Assembly (NCBI RefSeq): GCF_011397635.1
Contig: NC_064763.1
Location: forward strand, 26,673,437 to 26,737,436
DNA from: Epinephelus fuscoguttatus
Lineage: Eukaryota; Chordata; Actinopteri; Perciformes; Serranidae
Direction of reading: 5' to 3'
Length of the DNA stretch: 64,000 nucleotides
Below the pieces are notes generated by a model. The model was not told the origin of the DNA, ran no database searches, and worked only from the letters and a program-made list of their open reading frames with translations. Both the position numbers and the translations under genes were made by a program. This document shows positions 38,401 to 48,001 of this stretch, piece by piece (the first letter of the stretch is position 1; every line of letters begins with the position of its first letter).

Positions 38401-40474
38401 TAAAAATGCTGCTTGCACAACTGGCCAAGAATGGGTGCTCCTACTGGAAAGGTGGTATTAAGGGTGACATAACTGAGGCACCCTGTTTATATAAAATGAT
38501 TGTACAACCCAGATTCCAAAAAAGTTGGGACATTGTGTAAAACTTAAGAAACAGAATGCAATGATTTGTAAATCCTTTTCTATCTATATTAAATTGAATA
38601 CAGTGCAAAGATGCAAAGACAAGACTTAATGTTTGAACTGATGAACTTAATTGTGTTTTGTGAAAATACACTTATTCAAAATTTGATGCCTGCAACACAT
38701 TCTAAAAAATGTTGGGACAGTGGCAAAAAAGGACTTGGAAAGTTGAGAATGCTCAAAAAACACTCCACAGGGAAACAGGTTAATTGGTAACAGATTAAAG
38801 TATCATCAATGAGTATGAAAGGGGCATCCATGAAAGGCTCAGTTGTTCACAAGCAAGGAGCGTCACTTTGTGAAAAACTGCATGGGTAAACAGTCCAACA
38901 GTTTAAAAACAACCTTCCTCAACACACAATTGTGTTGTCAAAAAGCTTCAGAGAAATTTTTACATTGGGGGCAAGGCTGTAAAGTAACATTGAGTACCCA
39001 TGACCTGCAGCCCCTCAGGCTGCACTGAATCTAAAACTGGCATGACTATATAAAGGACATTACTACACAGGCTCAGGAACTCTTTGGAAAACTACTGTCA
39101 GTAAGCACAGGTCATCACTGCATCTACAAAGGAAAATTAAGACGACGATGCACCGACTTCTCTGGGCCCAAGCTCATCTGAGGTAGACTCACACAAAGTG
39201 GAAAAGTGTGCTGTGGTCTGACAAGTCTACATTTCAAATTGTTTTTGGAAATCATGGATATTATGTCCACCAGGCTAAAGAGGACAAAGACCATCCAGAC
39301 TGTTACCAGCTCAAAGTAAAAAAAACCCAGCATCTGTGATGGTATGAGGGTGTGTTAATGCCCATAGCAGCATGAGTAACCTGCTCATCTGTGAAGGCAC
39401 CATGAATGATGACAGGAACATGCAGGTTTTAGAGCAACATGTACAAGTTTTTACCAACGACGTCCCTGCTTATTACAGCGAGACAATGTCAAACCACATT
39501 CTGTACATATTGCAACAGTGTGGCTTCATAGTAAAAGAGTGTGGGAACTAGACTAGCCTGCCTGCTGTCCAGACCTGTCTCCATCAATGTGTGCCACATT
39601 AGGAAGCACAAAATGCAGCAATGGAGACCCCAGACTGCTGAGCAACTTAAGTTGTACATCAAGCAAGAATAGGAAAGAACTTCACTTTCAAAATGTCAAC
39701 AATTAGTGTCCTCGGTTCCCAAATGCTTTCTGAGTGTTGTTAAAGAAAAGGTGATGTTACACAGTGGTAAACATTCCCCTGTCCAAACTTTTTTGGAACA
39801 TGTTGTGTGCATAAAATTCAGAATGAGTGTACATTTACCAAAAAATAATGAAGTTTATCAGTGTCAGCATTGAACATCTTGTCACTGGATTGTGCTTTAC
39901 TGAATATAAGTCAACAAGGATTTGAAAATTATTGCATTGTTTTAATTGACATCTTACACAGCATCCCAACTTTTTTGGGGAATTGGGGTAGTATTAAAAT
40001 GGGGGCCCACAGCAATGTTATGCTCTGGTGTTAGCTACGCACCTGTCCTCAACAGTGAAGCCTGCCCTTCCTGTTTGATAACTTATGACTAATAACCTAA
40101 ACAAATTGCTTAATAGTGACTAAACAATGTTAGACTATGAATAACTTAGCTACAACTTTTTTTCTTCTGAGGTAAGTTACAGCTTCTTATAGTGTAGCTA
40201 TGCTAACTGTTTCGTTCACTTTAAAGCTTAACTTAGTTTTACGGAGAATAAACTGCATTAAGCTAGCCGGCTAACCGTTACGTTAATTAGCAGCAAGCTA
40301 ACGCCGCGCGTGCTCTTGATTATCTCACCCTTTAGCATAAGAGCCGTTGTCATGGCTGGTGGAAGAAGCGACCCGTCTCATCAGGGTTATAAACGAGTTA
40401 ATGTCTCGTTCAGCGTTTACAACAACTGGGTTTCTTTTGTCAAGTTTCCCGTAATATGAAGCCGGTAGGTCCAT
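16592..40474 (-). CDS. cfap54: cfap54, cilia- and flagella-associated protein 54 (54 exons, 3' end outside window)
   Basis: This is a large axonemal protein. FAP54/CFAP54 belongs to the C1d projection of the ciliary central apparatus, and vertebrate loss gives motile-cilia defects. I joined 54 exons, all with GT-AG introns and matching phases, into 7,305 coding bases (2,435 codons) with no stop. The start is the ATG at 40474, beginning MDLPASYYGKLDKRNP. Residues 1 to about 330 resemble the CFAP54 N-terminal domain, with a FIRIMMQ motif in exon 4 and ALEYLLWAS in exon 6. A fibronectin-III-like segment spans about residues 835-945 (KVEGLEPNQKYVFAVGAYNS). Other family-typical text includes NNHDSLRVLALHEMGN (exon 42) and IPLWLQCRLAL (exon 53). 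The last visible exon ends SMAMLQ. Family members are about 3,000 residues, so several hundred C-terminal residues lie further left. The frame is intact, so the gene is probably functional. Confidence 0.93.
18354..18729. mobile_element. Non-autonomous hAT MITE in cfap54 intron 49
   Basis: 376 bp with terminal inverted repeats TAGGGCTGCCAC / TAGAGCTGCCAC and subterminal CGATTA/TAATCG repeats, a very common fish hAT family. Perfect 8-bp target duplications GACATGGC flank it at 18346-18353 and 18730-18737. No coding capacity. Confidence 0.92.
22076..22148 (+). tRNA. Lone tRNA-Arg(ACG) with Pol III terminator
   Basis: 73 nt. It is identical to the array consensus except for T-loop TTCAACT in place of TTCGACT; purine 57 is allowed there and the B box stays acceptable. 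Acceptor GGGCTAG pairs with CTAGCTC, anticodon ACG. A TTTT tract lies at 22156-22159, 8 nt after the gene, where the array copies read CCTTTA. This is the best candidate in the window for an ordinary, functional tRNA gene. Confidence 0.92.
22156..22159 (+). terminator. Pol III TTTT terminator of lone tRNA-Arg
   Basis: Four T residues 8 nt past the tRNA 3' end, the usual vertebrate Pol III stop signal. The homologous site in every array unit has only three Ts. Confidence 0.8.
23514..29485 (-). CDS. cfap54: cfap54 exons 25-38
   Basis: Exons in transcript order: 29330-29485, 29065-29187, 28765-28881, 28404-28512, 27772-27861, 27560-27686, 27256-27358, 26694-26785, 26390-26587, 25914-26083, 25677-25831, 24665-24874, 24266-24465, 23514-23649. 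Exons 31-32 encode a Lys-rich linker. Exon 33 must start at 26587 (TATAG|AGAAATG); the nearby GCAG acceptor would put a stop in frame. Exon 35 has a tandem NAGNAG acceptor (start at 25831 or 25828). A (CA)n run follows the exon 28 donor by about a dozen bases on the coding strand. Confidence 0.83.
23683..23715. repeat. (CA)n microsatellite upstream of cfap54 exon 38
   Basis: About 16 AC dinucleotides on the + strand, which read as (GU)n in the cfap54 transcript just before the exon 38 acceptor. Confidence 0.95.
23771..23908 (-). mobile_element. tRNA-derived SINE fragment
   Basis: On the minus strand it begins GGTAGCCAAGTAGTCAGAG, with a B-box-like GGTTTGATTCC and then CTTTGTTGCACATCACACC. 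This is the head and body of an abundant fish tRNA-derived SINE. It lies in cfap54 intron 37. Confidence 0.75.
24955..25640. mobile_element. Possible hAT-like non-autonomous element, cfap54 intron 35
   Basis: The two ends carry GGCCCGAACC/AGGCCTG-type G+C-rich motifs in opposite orientation, and the right end reads GGGCCCATTCACACCTCTA, like the terminus of a known fish hAT group. The left terminus and target duplication are unclear. The short ORF at 25,138-25,419 inside it does not look real. Confidence 0.4.
28348..28391. repeat. (GT)n microsatellite next to cfap54 exon 28 donor
   Basis: About 22 GT dinucleotides on the + strand. It starts about a dozen bases into intron 28 on the coding strand, as (CA)n. 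Confidence 0.95.
29703..33448 (-). CDS. cfap54: cfap54 exons 14-24, with FN3-like region
   Basis: Exons in transcript order: 33311-33448, 32551-32692, 32249-32304, 31918-32046, 31495-31741, 31201-31334, 30864-31061, 30674-30766, 30381-30569, 29951-30069, 29703-29850. Exon 18 encodes a low-complexity acidic stretch (KGNEDDEISEKEKEVETKTE), likely a disordered linker. Exon 20 has a run of five prolines before the FN3-like fold, which runs through exons 20-22. A (GT)n microsatellite lies at 32367-32414 in intron 15. Confidence 0.85.
32367..32414. repeat. (GT)n microsatellite in cfap54 intron 15
   Basis: About 24 GT dinucleotides, about 140 bp past the exon 15 donor. Confidence 0.95.
33573..40474 (-). 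CDS. cfap54: cfap54 exons 1-13
   Basis: Exons in transcript order: 40329-40474 (start), 38074-38179, 37630-37779, 37244-37409, 36693-36751, 36099-36242, 35615-35728, 35109-35204, 34823-35015, 34579-34650, 34328-34440, 34077-34191, 33573-33658. Intron 1 (38,180-40,328) carries the Tc1-type relic. Exon 8 uses donor AAT|GTAATA, chosen because it alone keeps the frame into exon 9 (APWPRTTTERML). Exon 10 (72 bp) is short and its phases match on both sides. Confidence 0.85.
38505..39988 (+). mobile_element. Tc1/mariner-type transposon relic, cfap54 intron 1
   Basis: About 1.48 kb with terminal inverted repeats containing CCAAAAAAGTTGGGA at both ends, flanked by TA at 38503-38504 and 39989-39990. 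The 3' half still encodes broken pieces of a DDE transposase C-terminus (for example AEQLKLYIKQE and QLVSSVP in one frame), interrupted by stops and frameshifts. It is dead. Confidence 0.85.
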
Positions 40475-40576
40475 TTCTGCGGCCACAGCGGCAACTTTAA
40501 CTAACTAACGTTGACGCATTTCTACTAGCTAACGTATATCCCACAACAAACTGCTCGAGGCTGCTGGGGGCAAGGC

Positions 40577-40592
40577 GCATCACCATGGTAAC
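40577..40592 (-). promoter_or_regulatory. RFX X-box in cfap54 promoter
   Basis: On the minus strand it reads GTTACCATGGTGATGC. The left half GTTACC and centre ATGG match the RFX X-box, and the right half is imperfect. It lies about 100 bp upstream of the cfap54 ATG, the usual position for X-boxes in ciliary genes. Binding is inferred, not shown. Confidence 0.65.
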
Positions 40593-42200
40593 GACTCTAA
40601 ACAGACAGGAAGTAAAGTGACTCAATGACATAGTCTCACTAGGTACTAGAAAATAAGTGTTTACATTGATTTATCGTCTCATTTTAAGTGTAAATAGTCA
40701 TAGGAGTTGCAATATGACATTTAAGTAGGGCAGATGATTGTAACTGAGGTCAAGCAGGAGTCCTGTTTTATGGAGGAAATTGTGATCAGGTTACCCAGCA
40801 CATTCAGACACACCCAGTTATATAAAATTATAGACACACCCACAACTCAGAACTATTAACACTTAATACATTTTAATGAGAAAGCAGCGGAAAGCACCAT
40901 GATTGTGGTGCCATAAGGGTTTAAAAGTTTATGTAGAAGCTCAGTGCTTGCATATAAAATATTTAATGTGTGCAGTTCTTTCACATTGGAGACTGTAAAA
41001 AAAAAAAGGATTCTGTGTGGTATCAAATAAGACCAGTTTAATTATGTAAGTCAGTAAGTGACATAATTAATAATGGGTACAGTATACCTACTCTACTAAT
41101 TTGTTAACAGGAATAACTACAGCATAAAAAAAAAAAATAAAATAAACTCCTGCTTCCTCCCACAGTCCAAAGACATGCAGGTTAAGTTAACTGGTAACTC
41201 TAAAGTGCATGTTGATTTGAATGTGAGTGTGAATGGTTGTCTGTCTCTATGTGTCAGCCCTGTGATAGTCTGGTGACTTGTCCAGGGTGTACCCGACCTC
41301 TCGCCCCCTGGCGACCCTGAACCAGGATAAGCGGTTATGAAAAATGAACGGATGAAGGAAATATTGTCTCTTGTGTATGACCATTTTTCAAGTAAAGCTA
41401 ACCTACTTATGAGTGATCAGTTAGTTAGGTAGGTGTTAGGTATTCTTCACCTAATAAGCTTTAGTGTGTCATAGCTGTTAAATTTAGTTTCTCTTAACTC
41501 AAGACATGAGATGAAATCTGCTCAGACAAACCGAGTGCAAATTGTTACTGCACATTTATTGAGTAGATTTCATAGGTGTATAAGTGAACACCACTGGGAG
41601 CATGAAGCAGAGACTGACAGAAATTTTGGTTTGGCACAACTGTTGGACAGTTGGAAAGGACTTCATATTTGACATCTGAGCTCATGGCAAAATGATACAC
41701 GCTTAGAGCATCACCTAATGCTCTCCCATACAAACTCATCAGTTCCCATTCAACCTCACGTCCATTCTGCACACAAACCTAAAGCTTCTGGCACTGGGAG
41801 CACAGCAGGCTAATGCTCTGGCAGCTATTCCTTGAACAAACACACACACAATCACACACAGAGACACACACAGATCCAGACAGGGGCATTTCCTGGGAAA
41901 TGAGTATGGGGGCATCAGCAGTACTCCGAGCCAGTGTTACCCCATGACTGGGAGCAGGGAGATACAGTGAGGCTGAGTTATGGAGAGAGAGAGGGAGAGA
42001 GAAAGAGAAAGAGAGACAGCCAGTCACAGTCAGACCGATGAAACAAAGAGGGTGATGGGGGGGATAAACAGTTGACATCATTGTTCCAGAAAGATCAGCC
42101 TGTTGGCAGAGTCACTATGCCAGTGTGCATGGAGGGTTACGGAGGGGAGGGGGATGCAGAGGACATGAACAGAGCCAAAGCTCGGGTGGGATGGGAGGGA
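40593..42200. other. Intergenic region between cfap54 and the cryab-like gene
   Basis: The two genes are transcribed away from each other. The region holds a LINE 3' fragment (41,120-41,350), A-rich stretches, purine-rich (GAGA)n at 41,980-42,016, and a 75-codon minus-strand ORF at 41,545-41,772 that I cannot assign. A TTCCAGAA heat-shock-element-like pair lies at 42084-42091. Confidence 0.7.
41120..41350 (+). mobile_element. LINE 3' fragment (L2-like)
   Basis: The text 'cttcctcccacagtccaaa', 'tggtgacttgtccagggtg', 'ggcgaccctgaaccagg' and 'ataagcggtta' is the typical 3' end of a fish L2-type LINE. It ends in a degenerate GGATGAA tail. It is 5' truncated, with no intact ORF. Confidence 0.75.
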
Positions 42201-42206
42201 AAGGCC

Positions 42207-42213
42207 TATAAAT
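42207..42213 (+). promoter_or_regulatory. TATA box of cryab-like gene
   Basis: TATAAAT about 107 bp upstream of the ATG, followed ~25-30 bp later by a plausible start site. TATA promoters are typical of small heat shock and crystallin genes. Confidence 0.65.
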
Positions 42214-42313
42214 GCGGTGCAGGAGAGTTCAGTAGCACCCATCTCAGACCAAGTCCAAACCAAGAGGCCTCCTCTGTCTTACTCATCGTTTTTAACTCCT
42301 CTGGAATCTCATC

Positions 42314-43305
42314 ATGGATATCCCCATCCAGTACCCCTGGTACCGCCGGGCCTTCCCACTTCGATTCTCTGACCTCCCTTTGGCAGAACCTCTCACCGAT
42401 TGGCCACTATACTGGCCTTTTCCCTGGTCCTTCCCCTGGATGCGCCCTTCATTCCTGCGCTGGTTCAACTGGCCTGACAATGGACACAGTGAGGTAAAGT
42501 AAAATTCACCTGCGTCCTTGAATTAATCTGAAATATGGAGTTTACTGCTAACTGCAAAAAGTATCACCAATATCTCTTCTATTGCTACTTAAAATCATAA
42601 TTAATATCTAATATACTTGAGTGTGTAGAGTGATGTGACAGGCCATTAGATGCACTCAAAGGCACAGAAAGATTTAATATGTAAGATTTGTCTCAGTGAT
42701 TTTACATCACTGAGTCAAATATGCCACTGATAAATATCCTCTTGCACTAATGCCAGTGTCTGTATTATTTAGTACCTACTTGAGCCTTGCACTGAGATGA
42801 AAACAACAGCTATTTTGTTTTTTTGCACCCAGCCGCCTCCAGGCTGGAGGCATGCAACACAATGTGTTCCTAACTGCTGTATTGTCTGTATAGATGCGTA
42901 TTGAAAAGGATCGCTACGTCATTTATCTGGATGTGAAGCACTTCTCACCCGAAGAGCTGTCTGTCAATGTCACCGACGAGTACATCATAATACACGGCAA
43001 ACACGATGGCAGACAGGTCAGAGAGGCCACAGAGATCTGCAGAAATAGTCTAAACAAAGTTGACTTGGCGACAGTTTAGTCATATGATATGATGACTCTG
43101 ATTCTGTTTCCAGGACGACCACGGCTTTGTGTCAAGGGAGTTTGAGAGGAAGTACAAGCTTCCTGCTGGCGTGTCATGTGCCGAAGTCACCTCCTGTCTG
43201 TCAGTCGATGGTATCCTTACAATCACTGCGCCTCGGTCATCCTCCACCCCAGAGCGCAATATTCCTATCTCCTGTGAAGATGGAACACCAAAACAGAAAA
43301 TGTAG
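42314..43305 (+). CDS. cryab: Alpha-B-crystallin-like small heat shock protein
   Basis: Small heat shock chaperone that holds unfolding client proteins in soluble oligomers; alpha-B-crystallin acts in lens, muscle and other tissues. Three exons, 42314-42493, 42894-43016 and 43114-43305, give 164 residues; the phase-0 introns and the 123-bp middle exon match CRYAB. The N-terminus [12 protein letters not shown] is CRYAB-like. The alpha-crystallin domain runs from about residue 60 ([20 protein letters not shown]) through [16 protein letters not shown], and the C-terminal IPI anchor motif is present (NIPIS). The N-terminal region is unusually Trp-rich (7 Trp in 60 residues). An AATAAA signal is at 43460-43465. 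The gene is alpha-B rather than alpha-A; which fish paralogue (cryaba or cryabb) is not decided. Confidence 0.9.
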
Positions 43306-43809
43306 AGCAGAATCTGACGCTCCTCACACTGTTTCACTACTAACCCCCAGTGCTGCCTGTTTTTATATTTAACCTGTTACTATTATGTTGGCAGTTTAAT
43401 TCATATATACAGTAGGTGGGGCATACAGGTCTAGATGTCTATAAGTGCAAGTGCCTTCTAATAAATCAGTATCTAATTCCTAACTCACTGTTATTCTGAT
43501 GTCTCTGCAAGACAATGGTGCTTTAAAACCAAAGACTAATAAGTTGAGCTCATGTGGCAGAGTCTATCTGACAAGGTTTCGTATAGACACACTGGGGTGA
43601 GGCGCAGGATAATGAGCTTCTGAGAGTTAATGTCCCTATCACATGCCTCTCTGCCAAAGATATTTGCACCTCGGTGTATGTAAATGACACATTAGGGCAC
43701 GTAATCATATATTGAAAGACATTTCCTCTCCTTCATTAGGCATTTCCGAATGTTAGAGTCTGTACTGGCCATGCAGTTAAGTGGAAAAATTGTTTTTATT
43801 AATTGAACC

Positions 43810-44153
43810 TAAAGCTGGGCAATACAGAGAAAATCAAATATCATATTTTTTTTTTTTTTACCAAATACCTCAATTTCGATATTGTGACAATATTGTAAGG
43901 TTAACAATTGGTGCTTTTACAAATAAATTGAATTTTCTGATAAATAATCTTTAGTAATGTGGATATAATGACCAAGTGGTTAAAGGCACAAAATAAAACA
44001 GCGACAACAGTCTGGTAAGTTCAGAAAATTACATCACTTTTCTGTAATTCAGCCTTTAAAACCAGAAAGAGACATCAGTAATGATATTACAATATCCAAA
44101 ATCTAGTCTCATATAAAAATATTGATATAATATTGATATATTGCCCAGCCTTA
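43810..44153. mobile_element. hAT-type MITE
   Basis: 344 bp. The ends TAAAGCTGGGCAATA and TATTGCCCAGCCTTA are inverted repeats, and near-identical 8-bp duplications ATTGAACC / AATGAACC flank it (43802-43809, 44154-44161). The interior is AT-rich with ATTGATATA repeats. No ORF. Confidence 0.85.
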
Positions 44154-44951
44154 AATGAACCCAAACCATTTTAACTTTAGATTGAAATGCTAAAAAGTCA
44201 ATTTAAGGGTTTGGAATGTAAAGACATGTTCTTGAAACTGTCACTGAAGATGATTAAAATGAATTGTATCTACAGTACACAGTATTATCTGAGTGGGTAT
44301 GAGTAGGATGCCAAATGTGCTTTGTTTGTTCATTAAGAATAGTTTCTATCGAGGAGGTGGGAGTTCTCTGGAGGCATATGCAGTCATTTTTAGTTTGTTC
44401 ACTAAAAGAAAAAGCCACCAAAGGACTTGGGACCAGGTGTGTGCTTGTTGAGAGGACAGAATTTGGGTGAATGAGCAGGAGGGAAAGACGTGGACGAAAG
44501 AGAAACTGATGTTTGGAGACGGACAGTTTTTTTTTATCACTGGGCTCCTTTTCCGCTGGGGAGCATGGCCTCTGAGCTGCTAAGGAAAGTGTATGTGTGA
44601 ACGTATCTGAGAGTGAGTGCACAATGTGCTTGTAGATGCAAAAGTTACAGCTCTATCATTCCTTCATATTGGCAACAACCCTCTGGCATATTAACACAGA
44701 AGCCAACAGATAGAATAAATGTTGAAATTTAATATCATAGACCTGCTGTGTGTTCTTTTTTTTTATGTCTGAAGTGTTTCTGATTTCAAGAGAACTTCAC
44801 ATAACAACACGCACTACACCTGGGAAGACACTGATGAATCATCCTTTTGTCTTTGACTTAAGACAACAACCATCACATATTACGCATGGAGGTTTGAGCA
44901 TGATAATCATTCTTTCAAAAATAGATCCAGGTGCTTTATATCAGTGTCAAT

Positions 44952-44952
<1 letters not shown>

Positions 44953-44987
<35 letters not shown>
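44953..44987. repeat. (GAAA)n microsatellite
   Basis: About nine tandem GAAA tetranucleotides. Confidence 0.95.
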
Positions 44988-45613
44988 CAGTGCAAGATTA
45001 GAAGATTTGTAAAATATTGAATTAGACCCTACTGCAGAAGTCACCTGTAGGGGAGAGTGGGGTTGATTGGGACAGCTTTGTATCGACACAAAATAACCTT
45101 CCATCAAGTTATTATGATTAAAAGCCTCTGTTTTATTGCTGCCAGGTTTGCTTTTAGTTATATTTTAATAAAGGTGACGATTTCTATACACCACAAATGA
45201 AAGGAACAGCTGACTTGCATACATTTCTCACCAAGAAAAAGGAGTAGCTGCTATTGTACAAATTGCTTGATCGGAGTAAAGGCATGCGTAGTTCACATTT
45301 GTCTCTTTTTAAAAAACATTATGTCACCTTTCTGCTAAACAAACAGTATGATGAAGTAGTACAGAGAATAAAACAGACACAAGTCAAATGTAGGGTGTTA
45401 AGCAACAATGGTCCTTCCTTCAGCACTTTAAAATCTGGTTACAATTTATAATCATATGTTGCTGTGCAGAGCTGTCGTCCTTATCTTCTAAAGTGCAGAT
45501 TATCAACAGTGTGGATAAGCAAACCTACATATATGTTGTCAGCAATGTGTGTAAGATTGGCTTCTCTGATGTCTTAGACAAGAATGTCGTTCTCTTTATT
45601 GGTCGAGGCAACA

Positions 45614-46408
45614 TCAGTTACAGTAGAAGTCCCATTTCTGTAAATAAGAAGAGAGGTAGAATTAGGGAGAAGCATTATATAATGCATACATGTGCGGAGG
45701 TGTGTGTGTGTGTGTGTGTTCACCTACAGTAGTCTTGACTTCAGTGTTGGCTGGCATGAGAGGATGAGTCTCCTCCACTACGCTGCTGGGGAAGTGGCCA
45801 ATGCGAGCCTCCTGCTGTCCGTAATAGGAGTCTTGTACCTGCAAACAGACGATTAAAGACTACAGGTATTGACAACATCACTTTTGAGAGGAGAATGTGA
45901 GTGCTGCACCCACACAAGTGTTCTTGATGTCTTACAAAGATACACAAAAGCAATATTTTCACTCACACTGCCAGCCCAGAAGAGGTTCCCTCTGTCCTTA
46001 AGCATTGCATACACATAGATGAGCTGCCCCTGTCTGATGGGGATGAACCTGCAGTCTCCTGGGTAGTAGTCCTGCAGCGCACGAGCTATCAAGATAGGAT
46101 CTGGGCAAGAATGTAGGAGACTGATGTGAGGTGGGAGGCTTCATATGGAGGACAGTTTATAATATTTGTCGTATCTATTCAGATTAAAAGCTCAACATGT
46201 GTAATATCATTTCTTTCCTACCTACAGTTGTGCAACATGATCACAACATAACGAAGCACAGCAGCAAAAGGAAGTTAGTGTGCTACTTACGACTGCATTC
46301 GGAGTCGGCGCAGAGTTTCTTGTCAGAAAGTTTTGGCATCTGCCTCCCAGCTTCAGAGGTTGGCAGCAGAAGCCACACCGAAAGAGCGAGCCAGAGTTTG
46401 CAAGGCAT
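45614..46408 (-). CDS. mia: mia, melanoma inhibitory activity protein (secreted SH3-like)
   Basis: Small secreted protein with an extracellular SH3-like fold; MIA/CD-RAP is made by cartilage and modulates attachment to matrix. Four exons, 46291-46408, 45967-46100, 45728-45838 and 45614-45637, give 128 residues (human MIA 131). A signal peptide of about 20 residues (LWLALSVWLLLPTSEA) precedes the mature start GRQMPKLSDKKLCAD. The fold continues ALQDYYPGDCRFIPIRQGQ, GNLFWAGSVQDSYYG, IGHFPSSVVEE, and ends KWDFYCN. Four cysteines (LCADSEC, GDCRF, FYC) match the two MIA disulfides. KLCADSECSHP and KWDFYC favour MIA over otoraplin. The exon 3 donor ACT|GTAGGT is the one that keeps the frame. Confidence 0.93.
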
Positions 46409-48001
46409 GTCTGTATGTGAACGCACCCAGTTATCCAACGGCCTTATTTTACGCTCAGTGAACGTCTTGAGGGCTTTTTGCTCCCTTTTGTCTGTTTGCC
46501 GTCTTTAAGAAGGAGGTGCACTGATGGCAGCCCCTTTTTCTACACTCCCTACCCCCCTGTCTCACACATGAACACACACACACAGAGAGCCTTTCAAATC
46601 CCACAAGCAGGTAAACAGGATGGGGGATGAGGAGGAGGAGGAGGGCCAGATTAGACAGACCCCTGCTTGTGTCCTGACCTTCCCCTCTCTCCATCTCTCA
46701 CCCGGTGTCACCCTCGCTCAAGCAGCAGAGCGTTGGACTTTGCAGCAGCGCATTCCTCAGAGGTAATCTGTGTGTTTCCCTGCCCTTTTCAGCCACTAGA
46801 TGTCACAGCATTTTACTGCTAACACACCAGTGTTGCCATCCTCCCTCCTCTGTCCGCCTCTGTTTGCTCTCTTTACCTTTCCAGCTCAGGAGGTGGAGCC
46901 ACCGGCTGTATTTACATACTGTATGTTTCCACTGCCAAGGAAACCAGCTCAGCCTCTCTTGTGCAAACACTCCCCAACACACACACACACATACACATAC
47001 ACACACAAACACACTCACCAAACAGGAAGAGTGTACCTGTTTGGTATGAGTTGGCTGTGAACTGTCAGGTAAGACACACTTCATTTTTGTTCCTTGGAAG
47101 TCGAACATATTTTAATTTAGAGGTTCTGTTAGTTCTCACAGTGACAACAGATCATGCTAAAGTAGGAATGAGTTTTTGCTTTGAGATGATTTTAAAATAA
47201 GATGCAGCATGGTTTAATGGTAGCAGGTGAGATGGCAGATGGTGACGTCAGATTTACAGGCAGAAATGACAGGGCAGACTCAGACTTCTGAGGGTTGCTA
47301 AATGTGACCAAAATCTGGTTTATATAGACAGAATTTAGAGACATGATCCTGCTGTGACTGAAAATAACAATATGTGACAGCTGCATCTTTTCAAGCCTTA
47401 TTTGTGGCTGTATTTGTTAAAGCAGCAGGTGGACAAGTGTGATGTGTCTTGTCGATTTGGTTAAAACTGATTACTTTAGAGACTGTTTTAGAAACGATCG
47501 AGACTTTGTTGTGTTTGTAGGAAATAGTGCCGCACAATGCCTCTGGAATTTAGGGAGGGGAGCAGGACAAAGATAAGCTGGTATTTCGGTCAGAGTAACA
47601 AAAGCACCTGTCAGACAAAAGACCTCCTTAAAGGCCATATGAGATTAGATTACTAGAAAACAACGGCTCTGATATTCACACATGCCATCATACGTGTCCT
47701 GAATTTCACATGTGTTTGGTGTGTTTTTTCGTGTGTGTTACTGAAGCTCTCACTCAGTGTTATCTGTGAAGAAGAGGAAAAAGGATTTGAATCATACCAG
47801 CAGTGGGACCACTGGCACCAAAGTGAAGAACAAGTTTGGCAGAGACACACTTTGGATTACAAAATAAACTCATCACACCCCTCCAGACCAGACCATCAAG
47901 AAGAATTCCTGATTTAAAAACCAGTCCACCTGCCGCCTGTGTGACTTTAAGTCCAAGACCTGGGACAATGCTTCTCTGACTGACACCTGCATCTATCAGC
48001 A
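46409..48001. other. Divergent intergenic region, mia and BICD-like gene
   Basis: The two genes are transcribed away from each other. It holds a degenerate (CA)n run at 46,978-47,010 and a perfect cAMP-response-type palindrome TGACGTCA at 47243-47250. No coding exon is recognised; 5' UTR exons of the BICD-like gene may lie here. Confidence 0.6.
47243..47250. promoter_or_regulatory. CRE-type palindrome TGACGTCA
   Basis: Full-length CREB/ATF consensus about 760 bp upstream of the BICD-like ATG and 840 bp upstream of the mia ATG. Function is inferred from the motif only. Confidence 0.35.

Larger units (their letters stand above)
43306..45613. other. Intergenic, cryab-like to mia
   Basis: Convergent 3' ends. 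It contains a MITE at 43,810-44,153 and a (GAAA)n microsatellite at 44,953-44,987. ORFs on both strands between 44,250 and 45,500 have no recognisable domain or splice structure. Confidence 0.6.

Noticed and set aside
44254-44622. 122-residue minus-strand ORF
   Set aside because: Low-complexity Ser/His/Pro-rich text, no domain, no splice signals, overlapping ORFs in other frames.
46454-46694. Overlapping ORFs on both strands near (CA)n repeats upstream of mia
   Set aside because: Composition is driven by CA/GT repeats and purine-rich runs; no family resemblance.
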